Assembly (NCBI RefSeq): GCF_018122655.1
Contig: NZ_JAGRQC010000001.1
Span: forward strand, 744,001 to 808,000
Direction of reading: 5' to 3'
From: Stakelama marina
GTDB lineage: Bacteria > Pseudomonadota > Alphaproteobacteria > Sphingomonadales > Sphingomonadaceae
DNA: 64,000 bases
Shown here: piece by piece, positions 38,218 through 48,964 of the stretch
Numbering within the stretch: the stretch's first letter is position 1
How the letters are laid out: every line of letters begins with the position of its first letter
Translations under genes and position numbers: made by a program
Notes under the pieces: model-generated
Databases searched by the model: none
The model's input: the letters and a program-made list of their open reading frames with translations, nothing else
Told to the model about the DNA's origin: nothing

Positions 38218-39411
38218 ATGAATATTCACGACCTGATCGAGGACAGCGCGACCCTCGCCAATCTCTGTTCGCGCCTCGCCCAATCGCCGTTCGTCACCGT
38301 CGATACCGAATTCATGCGGGAAAACAGCTATTATCCCGAACTGTGCCTCATCCAGATCGCCGATGAGAACGAGGCTGCCGCGATCGACCCGATGGCGCCC
38401 GATATCGACCTCGCCCCGTTGCTCGACCTGCTCGTGAACAACGAGGACGTGCTGAAGGTCTTCCACGCCGGTGGGCAGGATCTCGAAATCGTCTACAACA
38501 TGACCGGCAAGACACCCCACCCGCTGTTCGACACGCAGATCGCGGCGATGGCGCTCGGTCAGGGGGAACAGATCGGCTATTCGAACTTGGTCGATGCCTA
38601 TCTGAATGTTCAGATCGACAAAGGCGCGCGCTTTACCGACTGGAGCCGGCGCCCGCTCGACAAGCGTCAGCTCGATTACGCGATCGCAGACGTCACGCAC
38701 CTGTCGAAGATATTTCCCAAGATGCTGAACAAGCTGCGCAAGACGGGCCGCGGCAACTGGCTGAACGAGGAAATGGAGCGCCTCGGCGATCCGTCCAACT
38801 ATTTCAACGATCCCGACGCCGCGTGGCGGCGCGTACGCGTCAATAGCCGCAAGGCCGATGTGCTCGGACGGCTGAAATCGTTGGCGCGCTGGCGTGAATT
38901 GGAAGCGCAGGGCAAGAACTTGCCGCGCGGCCGCATCGTCAAGGACGAAACGCTGGCCGATATCGCCTCGCACCCGCCCAAAAAGCAGGGTGACCTGCCC
39001 AAGGTTCGCGGTCTGTCGGGCGCCTGGGGCGGCAATGATATCGGCGGCCGGCTGATGGCGGCGATCGCCGATGCCGAGCCGCTTCCCGATGCGGAGATGC
39101 CGTCGAAGGGTGACCGCAAGCCCTCGCTCGGCAAAGAGGGGGCGCTCGTTGCCGATCTGCTCAAGCTGCTGCTCAAGATTCGCGCGCGCGAGATTTCGGT
39201 TGCCGCCCGCCTGCTCGCCCGCTCCGACGACCTCGAAGCGCTGGCGGCGGGGCAGCGGGATCAACTCCCGGTGCTCGAGGGTTGGCGCTATGAACAGTTC
39301 GGGCGCGACGCGGTTGCGCTCGTCGAAGGGCGGCTCGGCTTCACCGTCCGTGGCGGCAAGCTGAAGATGACGCGGACCGAGGAGGACGAATGCGACACGC
39401 CGCAATCCTGA
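38218..39411 (+). CDS. rnd: Ribonuclease D
   Basis: 3'-5' exoribonuclease that trims tRNA 3' ends. The DEDDy motifs are visible: Exo I VDTEF (Asp29-Glu31), Exo [13 protein letters not shown], and Exo III with the Tyr in [12 protein letters not shown]. One or two HRDC domains follow ([18 protein letters not shown], then the C-terminal part). A GGGGGCAGG string is located just before the ATG at 38218; the protein has 397 residues. Its last 22 bases overlap the I78-like lipoprotein gene. Confidence 0.95.
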   Translation: MNIHDLIEDSATLANLCSRLAQSPFVTVDTEFMRENSYYPELCLIQIADENEAAAIDPMAPDIDLAPLLDLLVNNEDVLKVFHAGGQDLEIVYNMTGKTPHPLFDTQIAAMALGQGEQIGYSNLVDAYLNVQIDKGARFTDWSRRPLDKRQLDYAIADVTHLSKIFPKMLNKLRKTGRGNWLNEEMERLGDPSNYFNDPDAAWRRVRVNSRKADVLGRLKSLARWRELEAQGKNLPRGRIVKDETLADIASHPPKKQGDLPKVRGLSGAWGGNDIGGRLMAAIADAEPLPDAEMPSKGDRKPSLGKEGALVADLLKLLLKIRAREISVAARLLARSDDLEALAAGQRDQLPVLEGWRYEQFGRDAVALVEGRLGFTVRGGKLKMTRTEEDECDTPQS

Positions 39412-39689
39412 TCCCGATTGGCTTACTGGTTACGGCTTGCGCGCAGACCGCACCTCCCGAGGCTCAGCCGCCGCGCGTCGGCGCCGGAAGCTGCGATGCC
39501 AGCGGGCTTGACGACCTGGTCGGACAGACCGGCACGAGCGATCTCGCCGCTGACGCGATGGAGCGGTCGGGTGCCACCAGAATGCGCTGGATACAGCCGG
39601 GAATGGCGGTCACGATGGATTACCGGACCGATCGGCTGAACATCAATCTCGACGACCGCAATGTCGTCACCGGCTTCAAGTGCGGTTGA
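39390..39689 (+). CDS. I78-family protease inhibitor-like lipoprotein
   Basis: A 99-residue lipoprotein. The lipobox LVTAC ends at residue 17, so the mature chain should be anchored in the membrane by Cys17. The remainder matches peptidase inhibitor I78-like proteins: [14 protein letters not shown], then [20 protein letters not shown] and the C-terminal GFKCG. Two further cysteines could pair. It overlaps rnd upstream by 22 bases and its end crosses the ppx stop on the other strand by 14 bases. Its target protease is unknown. Confidence 0.85.
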   Translation: MRHAAILIPIGLLVTACAQTAPPEAQPPRVGAGSCDASGLDDLVGQTGTSDLAADAMERSGATRMRWIQPGMAVTMDYRTDRLNINLDDRNVVTGFKCG

Positions 39690-41202
39690 AGACCTCGACT
39701 CTCGGTTCGAGCTTCAGCCCGTCGGCCAGGGCGCGGTGACGCCGCTCTACCGTTTCGCTGTAGAGCGCGCGGTCGGCGTCGTCGGTCAGGCCCAGCGTGA
39801 TCGCGCCGTGCTCGGACAGCAGGAACGACCGGTTTAGCGGTCCCGCCACGCCGCCGCTCCACCGTTGGCCAAAGCGCATCGCGAGACCCCATTGCACCGC
39901 ACGTTCGAGCTCGTGGAGTTCGGCAAGTTCGTGAAGCGGCTCGGCGATATCGGTTCCGCCGCCAAGCGAGGTGAACAGTGCCTGCGCAACCAGCGCACGC
40001 CCCCATGCATCGATCGCGACCCAGTTGCCGTGAAGTGCGATTTCAAGCCCGCGTTCGGCGCGGAAATCGGGGTTGGCGCGCCATCCGACATCGGCAAGCA
40101 GGCACGATACATGCCGCAACCGCGTCATCTCCGCGTCTTCATCGACGAACAGCGGCGCGATCCATTCGTCGAGAAGGTCACCATGTTCGGGAAACCGGCC
40201 GAGCCGCCGCCCTTCCTCGCGCGCGGCGACGATAAGCGGGTCCTGCCGCTGCTCGTCCTTGTCGAGCGCGCCGTATAACAACCCCTCGCGCAGGCCATAT
40301 GCCGAGACCACGGTGTTTTCCGATCCCAGTTCCTGCAACAGCACGGTCAGCAACGCCCCGGCGTCGCCGAGCGTCGGCACGCGCCCGCTCGACAGGTTGG
40401 GTATCGAGCGAAGCTTGCCGTTCGAGACATGCGAGATCGTCCGGCGCAACCGCGCGATATTGTCGAGGCCCATGGTGTAATTGTGGATGACGGGCAGCGG
40501 ATAGCCGGTCAGGTGCATGTCGAGCCGGGCCAGCGCACGCCAGGAACCGCCGACGAGATAAAATGGCAGCCCTTTCCCGCGTCCGCTCCACCCCGCATCG
40601 CCGAGCAGCGCGGCCACGCGCTTTTCAAGGCCACGCTTACGCTTCTCGCGCAGCGCTCCGATGCGCAGAACACCAAGTGGAAAGGAGGCGCGGTCCTGAA
40701 TCTCGCCATTCGCCACGCGAACCAGTTCCAGGCTTCCGCCACCCAGATCGCCGACGATGCCGTCCGCATCGGGTATCGCCGACAGCACCCCCCTCCCCGC
40801 TGCCAGCGCCTCTTCCTCACCCGACAACAGCATGACGTCGAGCCCAAGGCTGGCTGCAAAATCGAGCAGTTCATGGCCGTTGCTGGCCTCGCGGACCGCC
40901 GCAGTTGCAACGGTGTGGAGATCATCGACCTTCATCTCGCGTGCCATTGCGGCGAACCTCGCCAGCGCAGGTCTGGCCAGCGCAAGCGCCTCTTCGGCTA
41001 TCTCTCCACTGTCGGAAAGGTTGCGGCCCAGCCCGGCCAGTACCTTTTCGTTGAACAGAATGCCCGGCAGACGGCGCGGCCCGCCATAGACGACGAGCCG
41101 GATCGAATTCGACCCGATGTCGATGATCGCGCTTTTCGAATGTCGCGCTTCCGCATCCGGCCTCGGCTTGCGGAACAGGCGTGTCGCGATGCCGGTGGCG
41201 AT
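39676..41202 (-). CDS. ppx: Ppx/GppA phosphatase, no ordinary start codon
   Basis: Exopolyphosphatase or guanosine pentaphosphatase that removes phosphate from polyphosphate ends or pppGpp. The ASKHA-fold motif DIGSNSIRLVVYGG lies near the N-terminus and GDLGGGSLELV in the middle. Between the preceding in-frame stop (near 41308) and the conserved motif I find no ATG, GTG or TTG. The first such codon is at 40947, which would delete the motif. ATC at 41202, right after the ppk stop and 7 bases after GGAG, is my tentative start (508 residues); ATC at 41190 and CTG at 41178 are alternatives. A sequence error is possible. Confidence 0.8.
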   Translation of the reverse strand: MATGIATRLFRKPRPDAEARHSKSAIIDIGSNSIRLVVYGGPRRLPGILFNEKVLAGLGRNLSDSGEIAEEALALARPALARFAAMAREMKVDDLHTVATAAVREASNGHELLDFAASLGLDVMLLSGEEEALAAGRGVLSAIPDADGIVGDLGGGSLELVRVANGEIQDRASFPLGVLRIGALREKRKRGLEKRVAALLGDAGWSGRGKGLPFYLVGGSWRALARLDMHLTGYPLPVIHNYTMGLDNIARLRRTISHVSNGKLRSIPNLSSGRVPTLGDAGALLTVLLQELGSENTVVSAYGLREGLLYGALDKDEQRQDPLIVAAREEGRRLGRFPEHGDLLDEWIAPLFVDEDAEMTRLRHVSCLLADVGWRANPDFRAERGLEIALHGNWVAIDAWGRALVAQALFTSLGGGTDIAEPLHELAELHELERAVQWGLAMRFGQRWSGGVAGPLNRSFLLSEHGAITLGLTDDADRALYSETVERRHRALADGLKLEPRVEVFNRT

Positions 41203-41203
41203 C

Positions 41204-43387
41204 CTACTTCTCCCGGTGCAGCGGCCGACGGCGGAGCTGAAGTTTCTTTGGCATCGATTCGGCGCTGTCCGATGCCGCCCCGCGCCCCGACAAGGAAGGG
41301 TTGGTCATGAAATAGCGATGCAGATTGAACGGCCGCGAGCCGCGTTCGATCCGCTGATAGGTGCCGTCGGGGTTCAGTTCCCAGCTCTGCTCGGTATCGA
41401 TCAGATTGGCGACCATCACCTGGTCTAACACCTGATCATGGACGGTCGGATTGGTGATCGGCAGCATATATTCGACCCGCCGGTCGAAATTGCGCGGCAT
41501 CCAGTCGGCCGAGGATATGAAAAGATGCGCGCCGTCGTTCGGCAGGTTTTTGCCGTTGGCGAACGCCCAGATGCGGCTGTGCTCGAGAAAGCGCCCGACC
41601 ACCGATTTAACGTGGATGTTGTCCGACATGCCCGGGACGCCAGGCCTCAGGCAGCAGATGCCGCGCACGACAAGGTCTATCTCGACGCCCGCATTGCTTG
41701 CCTCATAGAGCTTTTCGATCATCGCGGGGTCGACGAGCGAGTTCATCTTGACCCAGATCGCCGCCGGCTTTCCCGCCTTGGCATTGGCGATCTCCGCATC
41801 GACCAGACCGATCACCCGTTCGCGCAGGCCGTGCGGCGAGATCGAGATGCTTTCGAGGTCGGCGGGTTCGACATAGCCGGTAATGTAATTGAAGATCTGC
41901 GCCGCATCCGACCCGATGTCGGGGTTGGCGGTGAAGAAGCTCAGATCGGTGTAGATCCGCGCCGTGACCGGATGATAATTTCCCGTGCCGAAATGGCAGT
42001 AGGTGCGAAAGCCCGATCCTTCGCGCCTGACGACCATTGAAACCTTGGCGTGAGTCTTCCAGTCGATAAAGCCGTAGACGACCTGCACGCCCGCGCGTTC
42101 GAGCGCGGTCGCCCAGTATAGATTCTGTTCCTCGTCGAAGCGTGCCTTCAACTCGACCACGGCGGTGACCGATTTGCCCGCCTCCGCCGCCGCGATCAGC
42201 GCCTGGATTACGGCCGACTGCTTGCCCGCGCGGTAGAGCGTCTGCTTGATCGCCACCACGTCGGGGTCCTGCGCCGCCTGTTTCAGGAAGGCCAGAACCA
42301 CGTCGAAGGTCTCATAGGGGTGGTGGACGACGATGTCCTTCGCGCGGATCGCGGCGAAGCAATCTCCGCCATATTCGCGGATACGTTCAGGGAAACGCGG
42401 ACTGAACGGCGAGAATTTGAGGTCGGGCCGATCTTCGTCGACGATCAGCGCAAGATCGCTCATCGCCAGAAATCCGCCGGTTTCGGTCAGCGTGGCCTCG
42501 ATACCGCCCAACTCTTCCTGAAGCACCGCCTCCAGCTCGGGGCTCATATCGGTTTCCATTTCCAGCCGGATGACGCGCCCCCGGCGGCGGCGCTTGATCG
42601 CGCTGCGGAAATAGAGAACGAGGTCCTCGGCCTCTTCCTCGATCTCGATATCGCTGTCGCGCAGGATGCGGAACGCTGCTGCCGACTTCACCCGGTAACC
42701 GGGAAACAGCAGCGACGAGAATCGCTTGATGAGCGTTTCCACCGCCACATAACGGGCACGGTCGCCGGGAAGCCGGACAAAGCGCGGAGTCGTTGCGGGA
42801 AGCAGCACCAGTTCGCGGACGGGCGCTTCGTCCGATTCGCGGACGAGATCGAGAATTACCGACAAACCCTTGTTCGGGATAAACGGAAAGGGATGCGCGG
42901 GGTCGAGCGCCTGCGGCGTCAGGATCGGAAATATCTGCTCGCGGAAGTGGAGCTCCAGATCCTCCGCCGCCGCGGCACCGATCGATTCGGCGTCTATGAC
43001 ATCGATTTCCACCTCGGCGAGTTCTGCATGAAGTTCGCGCCAGATCGCCTGCTGGTCATCGACCAGCTCGCTGGCCTGTTCGACGATCGCCGCAAGCTGC
43101 TGGCTGGGCGTCAGGCCGTCGGCCGAGCGCTGTTCGACACCCTGTACCTGCTGACCCTTCAGCCCGGCGACGCGCACCATGAAGAATTCGTCGAGGTTCG
43201 ATGCAGAGATCGACAGAAAGCGTAACCGTTCGAGCAGCGGATGTGCGGGATTGCAGGCTTCTTCGAGAACGCGGCGATTGAACGCCAGCCACGAAAGCTC
43301 GCGATTGAACAGCCTGCGCCCATCGTCCTGGCTTTCCTCGTCGCGTGCCGAGGGTTCCTCGATCTGTGCCGTACCGCTCTGGCTCAT
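41204..43387 (-). CDS. ppk1: Polyphosphate kinase 1
   Basis: Makes long-chain polyphosphate from ATP, reversibly. The 727-residue protein shows all family domains: N-terminal helical [17 protein letters not shown], the head domain, and two C-terminal phospholipase D-like domains, with the autophosphorylated His in FGTGNYHP and the second site in HVKSVVGRF. It is preceded by hda with a 4-base overlap and followed by ppx on the same strand, so synthesis and breakdown of polyphosphate are encoded together. Confidence 0.97.
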   Translation of the reverse strand: MSQSGTAQIEEPSARDEESQDDGRRLFNRELSWLAFNRRVLEEACNPAHPLLERLRFLSISASNLDEFFMVRVAGLKGQQVQGVEQRSADGLTPSQQLAAIVEQASELVDDQQAIWRELHAELAEVEIDVIDAESIGAAAAEDLELHFREQIFPILTPQALDPAHPFPFIPNKGLSVILDLVRESDEAPVRELVLLPATTPRFVRLPGDRARYVAVETLIKRFSSLLFPGYRVKSAAAFRILRDSDIEIEEEAEDLVLYFRSAIKRRRRGRVIRLEMETDMSPELEAVLQEELGGIEATLTETGGFLAMSDLALIVDEDRPDLKFSPFSPRFPERIREYGGDCFAAIRAKDIVVHHPYETFDVVLAFLKQAAQDPDVVAIKQTLYRAGKQSAVIQALIAAAEAGKSVTAVVELKARFDEEQNLYWATALERAGVQVVYGFIDWKTHAKVSMVVRREGSGFRTYCHFGTGNYHPVTARIYTDLSFFTANPDIGSDAAQIFNYITGYVEPADLESISISPHGLRERVIGLVDAEIANAKAGKPAAIWVKMNSLVDPAMIEKLYEASNAGVEIDLVVRGICCLRPGVPGMSDNIHVKSVVGRFLEHSRIWAFANGKNLPNDGAHLFISSADWMPRNFDRRVEYMLPITNPTVHDQVLDQVMVANLIDTEQSWELNPDGTYQRIERGSRPFNLHRYFMTNPSLSGRGAASDSAESMPKKLQLRRRPLHREK

Positions 43388-44013
43388 CGCTCCTCATCCT
43401 CTATCGGTTCGCAAAGCAGGGGACTGCCGCCCAGCACCTCTTTGGCGACGGGAATCGTCAGTTTCCGTCCGCGGCGCCCTTCGATCCCGTCCTCGATCGC
43501 GTCGACCACGCGCAGCACCGCAACATAGCTCCGCTCGATCCTGCGTGCGAGCCATTGCACCACATCGGGCCGCGCCAGAATGTGCCGTCGTTCGAACAAT
43601 CTCTCGAGCAACGCCGCCATCAGCGCATCGTCGGGCGGATCGATCCGTAATACCGGGGTCGCGGCGAGGCGCGAGCGCAGATCGGGAAGCTGCACCTCCC
43701 ATTCGGGCGGTACGGCGTCGGCGACCATCAGCAGCGGCTTGCGTTCGGCCTGTGCGCGGTTCCAGGCGTGAAACAACTCGGTTTCGTCATAGTCCTGCGC
43801 ATCGTCGACAAGCGTGCCGCCGCTGCGTGTCGCGAAAATGCGCGCCAGCAGGCTCCGCCCCGATTTTCGCGGTCCGGTGATGATCGCCGCCATGACCGGC
43901 CATGACGCGCGGTGTTCAAGCATTCGGACTGCCCGTGCATTGGCTTCGCCGATCAGGAATTCGTCCTCGCTCGCGTCGGCGGGCCAGCCGAGCGGGAGTT
44001 CGGCCTGTCTCAT
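43384..44013 (-). CDS. hdaA: DnaA-inactivating protein HdaA
   Basis: DnaA-related regulator that, bound to the beta clamp on DNA, stimulates hydrolysis of DnaA-ATP and so limits replication starts. The N-terminus [10 protein letters not shown] is a clamp-binding motif (QxxLPL). A degenerate nucleotide site reads [10 protein letters not shown] and the sensor region LRSRLAATP is present. At 209 residues it resembles the alphaproteobacterial HdaA. It is between a DUF2066-like exported protein and ppk1, both with 4-base overlaps. Confidence 0.93.
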   Translation of the reverse strand: MRQAELPLGWPADASEDEFLIGEANARAVRMLEHRASWPVMAAIITGPRKSGRSLLARIFATRSGGTLVDDAQDYDETELFHAWNRAQAERKPLLMVADAVPPEWEVQLPDLRSRLAATPVLRIDPPDDALMAALLERLFERRHILARPDVVQWLARRIERSYVAVLRVVDAIEDGIEGRRGRKLTIPVAKEVLGGSPLLCEPIEDEER

Positions 44014-45269
44014 CCGCCTGCAGCGTTGCTCGGCTGGCCGCCGCCCGAAGGCGCCGAGGGACGACTGATGCGAAGTGTGTTGCCGCCCTGGCTGACCTGA
44101 TAGCCGCGCGATTCGAGCGCCGAGCGCAGCGCCTGGACGCTGCCCTGATACGATACCTGCATCACCGAAACTCCGCCCAGCGCGAGGCTGGTCGTAACTG
44201 CGGAACTGACGCCCGGAATACCGCGCAGAACGGCTTCGGCGCTGGTGACCGATCCGGCCGAGGGCGAATCGAACTGGATATTCACCGACAGGCTGTTGGC
44301 GGCCGGCGTCGACGGCGCGCTCGGTGTCGGCGTTTCGGTCACCTCGGGCGACTGATCGGCTTCGTCGGGCTGTTGTTGTTCTTCTTGTGGGGGACGATAG
44401 GTCAGCAGCGGATCGACGCGCAGCGCGCCATCGTTCAACGCCTTTTCATAGGCGGCGTTGATCCGCTTTACGCCCTCGTCGAGCAGCGCGTCGAGCGCAT
44501 CGCCATTTTCGACGCGCAGCGAAAATTGGGTGATTCGGGTGTTGTCGGGGCCGTGTCCCGCGGTGAAGGTGGCGATGATGGGGCCGCCCGGCCATTCACG
44601 CATGATCCTGACCTGCGGGATCAGCACGTCGGACGCGCCATATTGCCGCAATACCGTGCGCCACCAGCCGCGTCCGCGCCGCGATACCTGGCCGGCATTG
44701 ATCAGCAGCGGATCGGGGCCCGTTCCCGCCGGGCGCAGATAGTCGATGCTGCTGCCGCCGCTGCGGAACCGGCTCCACGCGTCCTGCCAGGCCGTGTCGC
44801 GTTCGAGTGTCGTCCCGACGCCGCCCGACCACTGGACGGGCACGATCAGCATCGGCGCCGAACGGGTCACCTGCGTGGCGACACCCAGGATCGACCCGGC
44901 ACGGGCGCGGCTGAAGGTTACGCCCAGATCGGCGATGTAGCGGTTGGGGCCGATTTCCTCCTTGTCGATGACGATCGCGCTGACCAGCGAATCGAGCGCC
45001 GAATCGGACAGCGACCCGTCATGCCCGGTCAGCCGCTTCGACAGCATCGACCAGCCTTTGCGCTGCGCGATTCGCCATCCCGCCTCGCGCGCGTCCTCGG
45101 ACGTCTTGCCGGTAACGTCGACATGGATGCCGTTGACCTCGAAGCTTCCCGAGTTGTCGGCGGCGGTATAGCCGCCATCCGCCTCGCTCTGCGCGAACAG
45201 GGCGCTACCGACCGGAAATGCGAGGGCCAGCCCGGCGATCAGGGCTAAAGAGGTACGCGATATCGTCAT
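44010..45269 (-). CDS. Exported DUF2066-like protein of unknown function
   Basis: A 419-residue exported protein. The signal peptide (1-27) ends near LFAQS. The first half has DUF2066-like features ([31 protein letters not shown]; a WPGGP-type strand). An acidic Pro/Gln-rich linker at about 295-330 follows ([11 protein letters not shown]), then a small C-terminal domain with [11 protein letters not shown] and a [12 protein letters not shown] pattern resembling a heavy-metal-associated fold but without a CxxC. Function unknown; it heads the hda-ppk1-ppx run and is divergent from purM by 62 bases, a conserved neighbourhood. Confidence 0.75.
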   Translation of the reverse strand: MTISRTSLALIAGLALAFPVGSALFAQSEADGGYTAADNSGSFEVNGIHVDVTGKTSEDAREAGWRIAQRKGWSMLSKRLTGHDGSLSDSALDSLVSAIVIDKEEIGPNRYIADLGVTFSRARAGSILGVATQVTRSAPMLIVPVQWSGGVGTTLERDTAWQDAWSRFRSGGSSIDYLRPAGTGPDPLLINAGQVSRRGRGWWRTVLRQYGASDVLIPQVRIMREWPGGPIIATFTAGHGPDNTRITQFSLRVENGDALDALLDEGVKRINAAYEKALNDGALRVDPLLTYRPPQEEQQQPDEADQSPEVTETPTPSAPSTPAANSLSVNIQFDSPSAGSVTSAEAVLRGIPGVSSAVTTSLALGGVSVMQVSYQGSVQALRSALESRGYQVSQGGNTLRISRPSAPSGGGQPSNAAGG

Positions 45270-45331
45270 GCGCGCCTCTTTTGGCGAAGCGGGCGTGGAA
45301 ATCCAAGCGCGTTCTGGCTAGTGGCGAAGGC

Positions 45332-46438
45332 ATGAGCGACGAAACCGGGCAGGAAAGCCCTTACAGCTACGCCGATGCCGGCGTTTCGATCGAAGCAGGC
45401 AACGCGCTGGTCCGCGCGATCGGCCCGCTTGCCCGTGCGACCCGGCGTCCCGGCGCCGATGCCGATCTGGGCGGATTCGGCGGCGTTTTCGATCCCAGGG
45501 CCGCCGGGTTCAAGGATCCGCTGCTGGTTGCTGCCAATGACGGGGTCGGCACGAAGCTGAAGCTCGCCATCCAGCACAACCATCATGACGGAGTCGGGAT
45601 CGACCTTGTTGCGATGTGCGCCAACGATCTGATCGTGCAAGGCGCCGAGCCCCTGTTCTTCCTCGACTATTATGCGAGCGGCAAGCTCGACAACGCGGTT
45701 GCAGAGCGTGTGGTGGCCTCGATCGCCGAAGGCTGCAAACAAGCGGGCTGTGCGCTGATCGGTGGCGAAACGGCGGAAATGCCCGGCATGTATGCCGATG
45801 ACGATTACGATCTCGCCGGCTTTTGCGTCGGCGCGGTCGAGCGTGATGCCCTGCTCGACGGATCTCAGGTGTCGGCGGGCGACGTGATCCTGGGCCTCGC
45901 CTCTTCGGGCGTGCATTCGAACGGATACTCGCTCGTCCGCAAGCTGGCGGCGGACAAGGGTTGGCAGCTCGATGGCCCCGCCCCGTTCGATCAGGACCGG
46001 TCGATGATCGACGCGCTGATGGCCCCGACCCGCATCTATGTGAAGTCGCTGCTGCCGCTGTTGCGTGACAAGCGCATCCATGGCCTTGCACACATTACCG
46101 GCGGCGGGCTGCTCGAGAATATCCCGCGCGTGCTACCGAAGGGTTGCCACGCGACGGTCGACGCCGACCGGTGGGATCAGCCACGTCTCATGGCGTTCCT
46201 ACAGGCGCAGGGTGCGATCGAGCCGGAGGAATTTGCCCGTACCTTCAACTGCGGTGTCGGCATGGCGGTGATCGTCGCGGCAGACGAATTCGAAGCGATC
46301 GCCGCCGAACTGCGCGACGCGGGCGAAACCGTCTTCGCGATCGGCAAGGTCGAAAGCGGCGACAAGGGGTGCACCGTGCGCGGCAGCGCCGGAACGTGGA
46401 GCGCCAAGGCGGACTGGTCCGCGAGGCACCATGGCTAA
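45332..46438 (+). CDS. purM: Phosphoribosylformylglycinamidine cyclo-ligase
   Basis: AIR synthetase, fifth step of purine synthesis; closes the imidazole ring using ATP. The family segments [24 protein letters not shown] and [11 protein letters not shown] are present. The ATG at 45332 yields 368 residues. It overlaps purN by eight bases, as in most bacteria. The upstream 62 bases are shared with the divergent DUF2066-like gene and should hold promoters for both. Confidence 0.97.
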   Translation: MSDETGQESPYSYADAGVSIEAGNALVRAIGPLARATRRPGADADLGGFGGVFDPRAAGFKDPLLVAANDGVGTKLKLAIQHNHHDGVGIDLVAMCANDLIVQGAEPLFFLDYYASGKLDNAVAERVVASIAEGCKQAGCALIGGETAEMPGMYADDDYDLAGFCVGAVERDALLDGSQVSAGDVILGLASSGVHSNGYSLVRKLAADKGWQLDGPAPFDQDRSMIDALMAPTRIYVKSLLPLLRDKRIHGLAHITGGGLLENIPRVLPKGCHATVDADRWDQPRLMAFLQAQGAIEPEEFARTFNCGVGMAVIVAADEFEAIAAELRDAGETVFAIGKVESGDKGCTVRGSAGTWSAKADWSARHHG

Positions 46439-47000
46439 GCACCACGTCGGCATCCTGATCTCGGGCCGCGGATCGAATATGGCGGCGCTCGTCGAAGCGT
46501 CGCGATCATCCGATTGCCCGTATGAGGTCGTGCTCGTGGCGAGCGACAAGCCTGCCGCGCCCGGACTGGCATGGGCCGCCGACAACGGGATCGCCACCTT
46601 TGCGAAGTCGCCCAAGGGCATGGCGAAGGCCGAGTATGAAGCTGCGATCGACGCCGCTCTTCGCGAGGCGCGCGTTCAGACGATCGCGCTTGCCGGCTAT
46701 ATGCGCTTACTTTCCGACGCATTCGTTGCGCGGTGGCGAGGGCGCATCGTCAACATCCACCCGTCGCTGCTGCCCAAATATAAGGGTCTCGATACCCATG
46801 CGCGCGCCATCGCTGCCGGCGATACGAAGGCCGGAGCGTCGGTCCATATCGTAACCGAGGAACTCGACGGCGGAGCGGTGCTTGGACAGGCAGAGGTGCA
46901 GATACATCGCGACGATACGCCGGAAACGCTTGCCGCGCGCGTATTGGAGGAGGAACATCGCCTCTATCCGAAGGTGCTGGCGGAGTTCGTGACGCGATGA
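46431..47000 (+). CDS. purN: Phosphoribosylglycinamide formyltransferase
   Basis: GAR transformylase, third purine step, using 10-formyl-tetrahydrofolate. The N-terminal [32 protein letters not shown] (with the catalytic His) and the [14 protein letters not shown] segment are all intact. The 189-residue length is regular. It overlaps purM and, at its 3' end, the next gene by four bases. Confidence 0.97.
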   Translation: MAKHHVGILISGRGSNMAALVEASRSSDCPYEVVLVASDKPAAPGLAWAADNGIATFAKSPKGMAKAEYEAAIDAALREARVQTIALAGYMRLLSDAFVARWRGRIVNIHPSLLPKYKGLDTHARAIAAGDTKAGASVHIVTEELDGGAVLGQAEVQIHRDDTPETLAARVLEEEHRLYPKVLAEFVTR

Positions 47001-47368
47001 CCACCGAAGCAACGCTCGCCCGCGTGCGCGACGTCTGCCTCGCGCTACCCGAGGCGCGCGAGAAGCTGTCGCACGGCATGCCCGCCTTCCACATCGATAA
47101 GGGCAAGATGTTCGCCTATTTCTGGAACGACCATCATGGCGACGGCGTAACCGCGCTGATCGTCAAGACGAGTGGGCAGGAAGAGCAGGAAACGCTGATC
47201 GAGATCGATCCCGACTGCTATTACCGGCCGCCCTATTTCGGTCCCTCGGGCTGGGTCGGAATGCGGCTCGATCGCGACGAGATCGATTGGGACCGCGTCT
47301 CCGACCGCGTGGCGATCAGCTGGGAACTCGTGGCGCCCGCGCGGCTGCTGGAGGCGGGCGGCCGGTGA
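46997..47368 (+). CDS. MmcQ/YjbR-family DNA-binding-like protein
   Basis: Small basic-acidic protein of 123 residues in the MmcQ/YjbR (CyaY-like fold) family. Characteristic stretches are ALPEAREKLSHGMPAFHI, the KMFAYFW strand and PPYFGPSGWVGMRL. The family has been proposed to bind DNA but no reaction is established. It is coupled to purN by ATGA and to the next gene by a GTGA overlap. Confidence 0.85.
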   Translation: MTTEATLARVRDVCLALPEAREKLSHGMPAFHIDKGKMFAYFWNDHHGDGVTALIVKTSGQEEQETLIEIDPDCYYRPPYFGPSGWVGMRLDRDEIDWDRVSDRVAISWELVAPARLLEAGGR

Positions 47369-48006
47369 GCGACGAAACCCCGCCGACAGAGCGTCCTCGC
47401 TGGCGGCGCTGGCTGACGCTTGGCGAAATTCTTGCCGTCATCGGCCTGCTGATCTCCGGTTTGACGCTCTGGAACAATGTGGCCATGCGCCACAGCCAGG
47501 AAGATGCGCGCACCGACGAAGCGGCGCGCGAGGCGAAGGCGAAGCAGATCGCCGAACGCGAACAGGCGCTGGTATCGTTCAACGGCACATCGAAAAGCGG
47601 CGGCGACATATTGGTCCTGCGCGATATGGCCGATCACGGTGTGCAGAGCATCGACGTGCGCTTCCCGCCCTCGCTGGGCCTGCCCGTACAGCAGGCGCTC
47701 GTCCAGCCGGAGATCAAGGCGGGCTGGTTCGAAAACAAGCTGCTTGCGATCACCGATGGCGGTCCCGACGCGGTCGAGGGGCGGCTGCCGGTCGCAATCA
47801 CCGCGTCGTATTGGGACGGCGACCAGCATCGGACGGACAAGGCGATCTACGACGTGGTGTTCACCACCGAAGGCCGAATCCTGCGCGGACGCGATCTGAA
47901 ATTGCGCGGGGTCGTCTTGCGCCAGCGCGTCCATGGTGACGCCGGAAAACGGCTCGACACTTTGTGGAAGGCGGAGCGCAAGCGGCTCGAAGCGCTCAAG
48001 AAATAG
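47365..48006 (+). CDS. Single-pass membrane protein of unknown function
   Basis: A 213-residue protein that I do not recognise. It has a short cytoplasmic N-terminus rich in Arg/Pro, one membrane segment at about 22-43 (EILAVIGLLISGLTLW), an Ala/Glu/Lys-rich helical stretch (about 48-72) and a soluble domain with VQSIDVRFPPSLGLPV and a GRILRGRDLKLRG strand. The C-terminus is Lys/Arg-rich. Start is GTG at 47365, overlapping the MmcQ stop. Its place after purMN and mmcQ suggests co-transcription only, not a purine role. Confidence 0.7.
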   Translation: MSDETPPTERPRWRRWLTLGEILAVIGLLISGLTLWNNVAMRHSQEDARTDEAAREAKAKQIAEREQALVSFNGTSKSGGDILVLRDMADHGVQSIDVRFPPSLGLPVQQALVQPEIKAGWFENKLLAITDGGPDAVEGRLPVAITASYWDGDQHRTDKAIYDVVFTTEGRILRGRDLKLRGVVLRQRVHGDAGKRLDTLWKAERKRLEALKK

Positions 48007-48021
48007 CGAGCGGACGGCGTC

Positions 48022-48552
48022 TTACAGCGCGCGGGCGTACACCACATCTTCGTGCCAGGTCTTTCCGACCAGAAATCGCCGTTCGCCGGCAAGCTCGAAC
48101 CCATGGCGTTCGTAAAAGGTGCGGGCGCGGTGGTTTTCGCCATATACGCCCAGCAGGACGCGACCGCGCCCCAACGCCCGCGCATCGTCCAGCGCGCGCT
48201 CCATCAACGCCCGGCCCGTTCCCGAGCCATGGAGGCGCGACAGGACATAAATGCGCTTCAGCTCGATGTCCGCAGCGCTGGTCGTGATGGGAAGGTCGGG
48301 CGTCGTCAGCACCGAATAGCCGACCGGAGCGTGCCCCTGCCCGGCCTCAGCCAGCGTCACGACGCTGCCGGGGTCGGTGAACCAGGCATCAAAGGCCAGC
48401 TGCGAATTGTTCGCCGCGCAGTGCGCCACGATGTCGCTGCCGTCCAGGATTCCGGCAAACGCATCGAGAAAGGTCGCCGATGCGACCAGCGACAGCGCGG
48501 CGGCGTCCCCCGCCTCCGCGCGTCGCAATCGGACAGAAGGATCAGCCGACAA
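48022..48552 (-). CDS. GNAT-family N-acetyltransferase
   Basis: Acetyl-CoA-dependent acetyltransferase of 176 residues with unknown substrate. The A motif [17 protein letters not shown], preceded by the [13 protein letters not shown] strand, and the B motif [17 protein letters not shown] are clear. Start is TTG at 48552, overlapping the 3' end of ndk by 11 bases; the open frame upstream runs inside ndk and shows no GNAT features. Ends 15 bases from the convergent membrane-protein gene. Confidence 0.85.
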   Translation of the reverse strand: MSADPSVRLRRAEAGDAAALSLVASATFLDAFAGILDGSDIVAHCAANNSQLAFDAWFTDPGSVVTLAEAGQGHAPVGYSVLTTPDLPITTSAADIELKRIYVLSRLHGSGTGRALMERALDDARALGRGRVLLGVYGENHRARTFYERHGFELAGERRFLVGKTWHEDVVYARAL

Positions 48553-48964
48553 TTTCTTCGGGCTTGAAGAAGAACGCGATCTCGGTCGCGGCATTTTCAT
48601 CCGAATCCGAACCATGGACCGAATTGGCTTCGATCGATTCGGCGTAGGTCTTCCGGATCGTGCCTTCCTCGGCATTTTCCGGGTTCGTCGCGCCCATGAT
48701 GTCGCGGTTGCGCTTTACCGCATCCTCGCCCTCGAGAACCTGAACGACGACGGGACCGGATGTCATGAACGCAACCAGATCGTCGAAGAAGGGACGCTCC
48801 TTGTGGACGGCGTAAAAGCCTTCCGCCTGCTCGCGGGTCATCTTGATGCGCTTGGAAGCGACGACGCGCAGGCCGGCGTCTTCCAGCATCTTGGTGACCG
48901 CACCGGTCAGGTTGCGGCGGGTGGCATCGGGCTTGATGATCGAAAAGGTCCGGTTCGCGGCCAT
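48542..48964 (-). CDS. ndk: Nucleoside diphosphate kinase
   Basis: Transfers phosphate between NTPs and NDPs, balancing nucleotide pools, via a phospho-His. The active-site His117 is in NSVHGSDS, and the P1 KPDATRRNL and the RNDPxE-type [10 protein letters not shown] are present. At 140 residues the length is standard. It is followed by the GNAT gene with an overlap and preceded by 80 bases after holC. Confidence 0.98.
   Translation of the reverse strand: MAANRTFSIIKPDATRRNLTGAVTKMLEDAGLRVVASKRIKMTREQAEGFYAVHKERPFFDDLVAFMTSGPVVVQVLEGEDAVKRNRDIMGATNPENAEEGTIRKTYAESIEANSVHGSDSDENAATEIAFFFKPEEIVG

Noticed and set aside
35836..39405. Very long open frames antisense to aspS and rnd (a 762-codon plus-strand frame over aspS and an upstream extension of the aspS frame over rnd)
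   Set aside because: In GC-rich DNA the frames opposite real genes lose stop codons. The translations are low-complexity, Arg/His/Asp-rich and lack domains, while the genes below them are clear.
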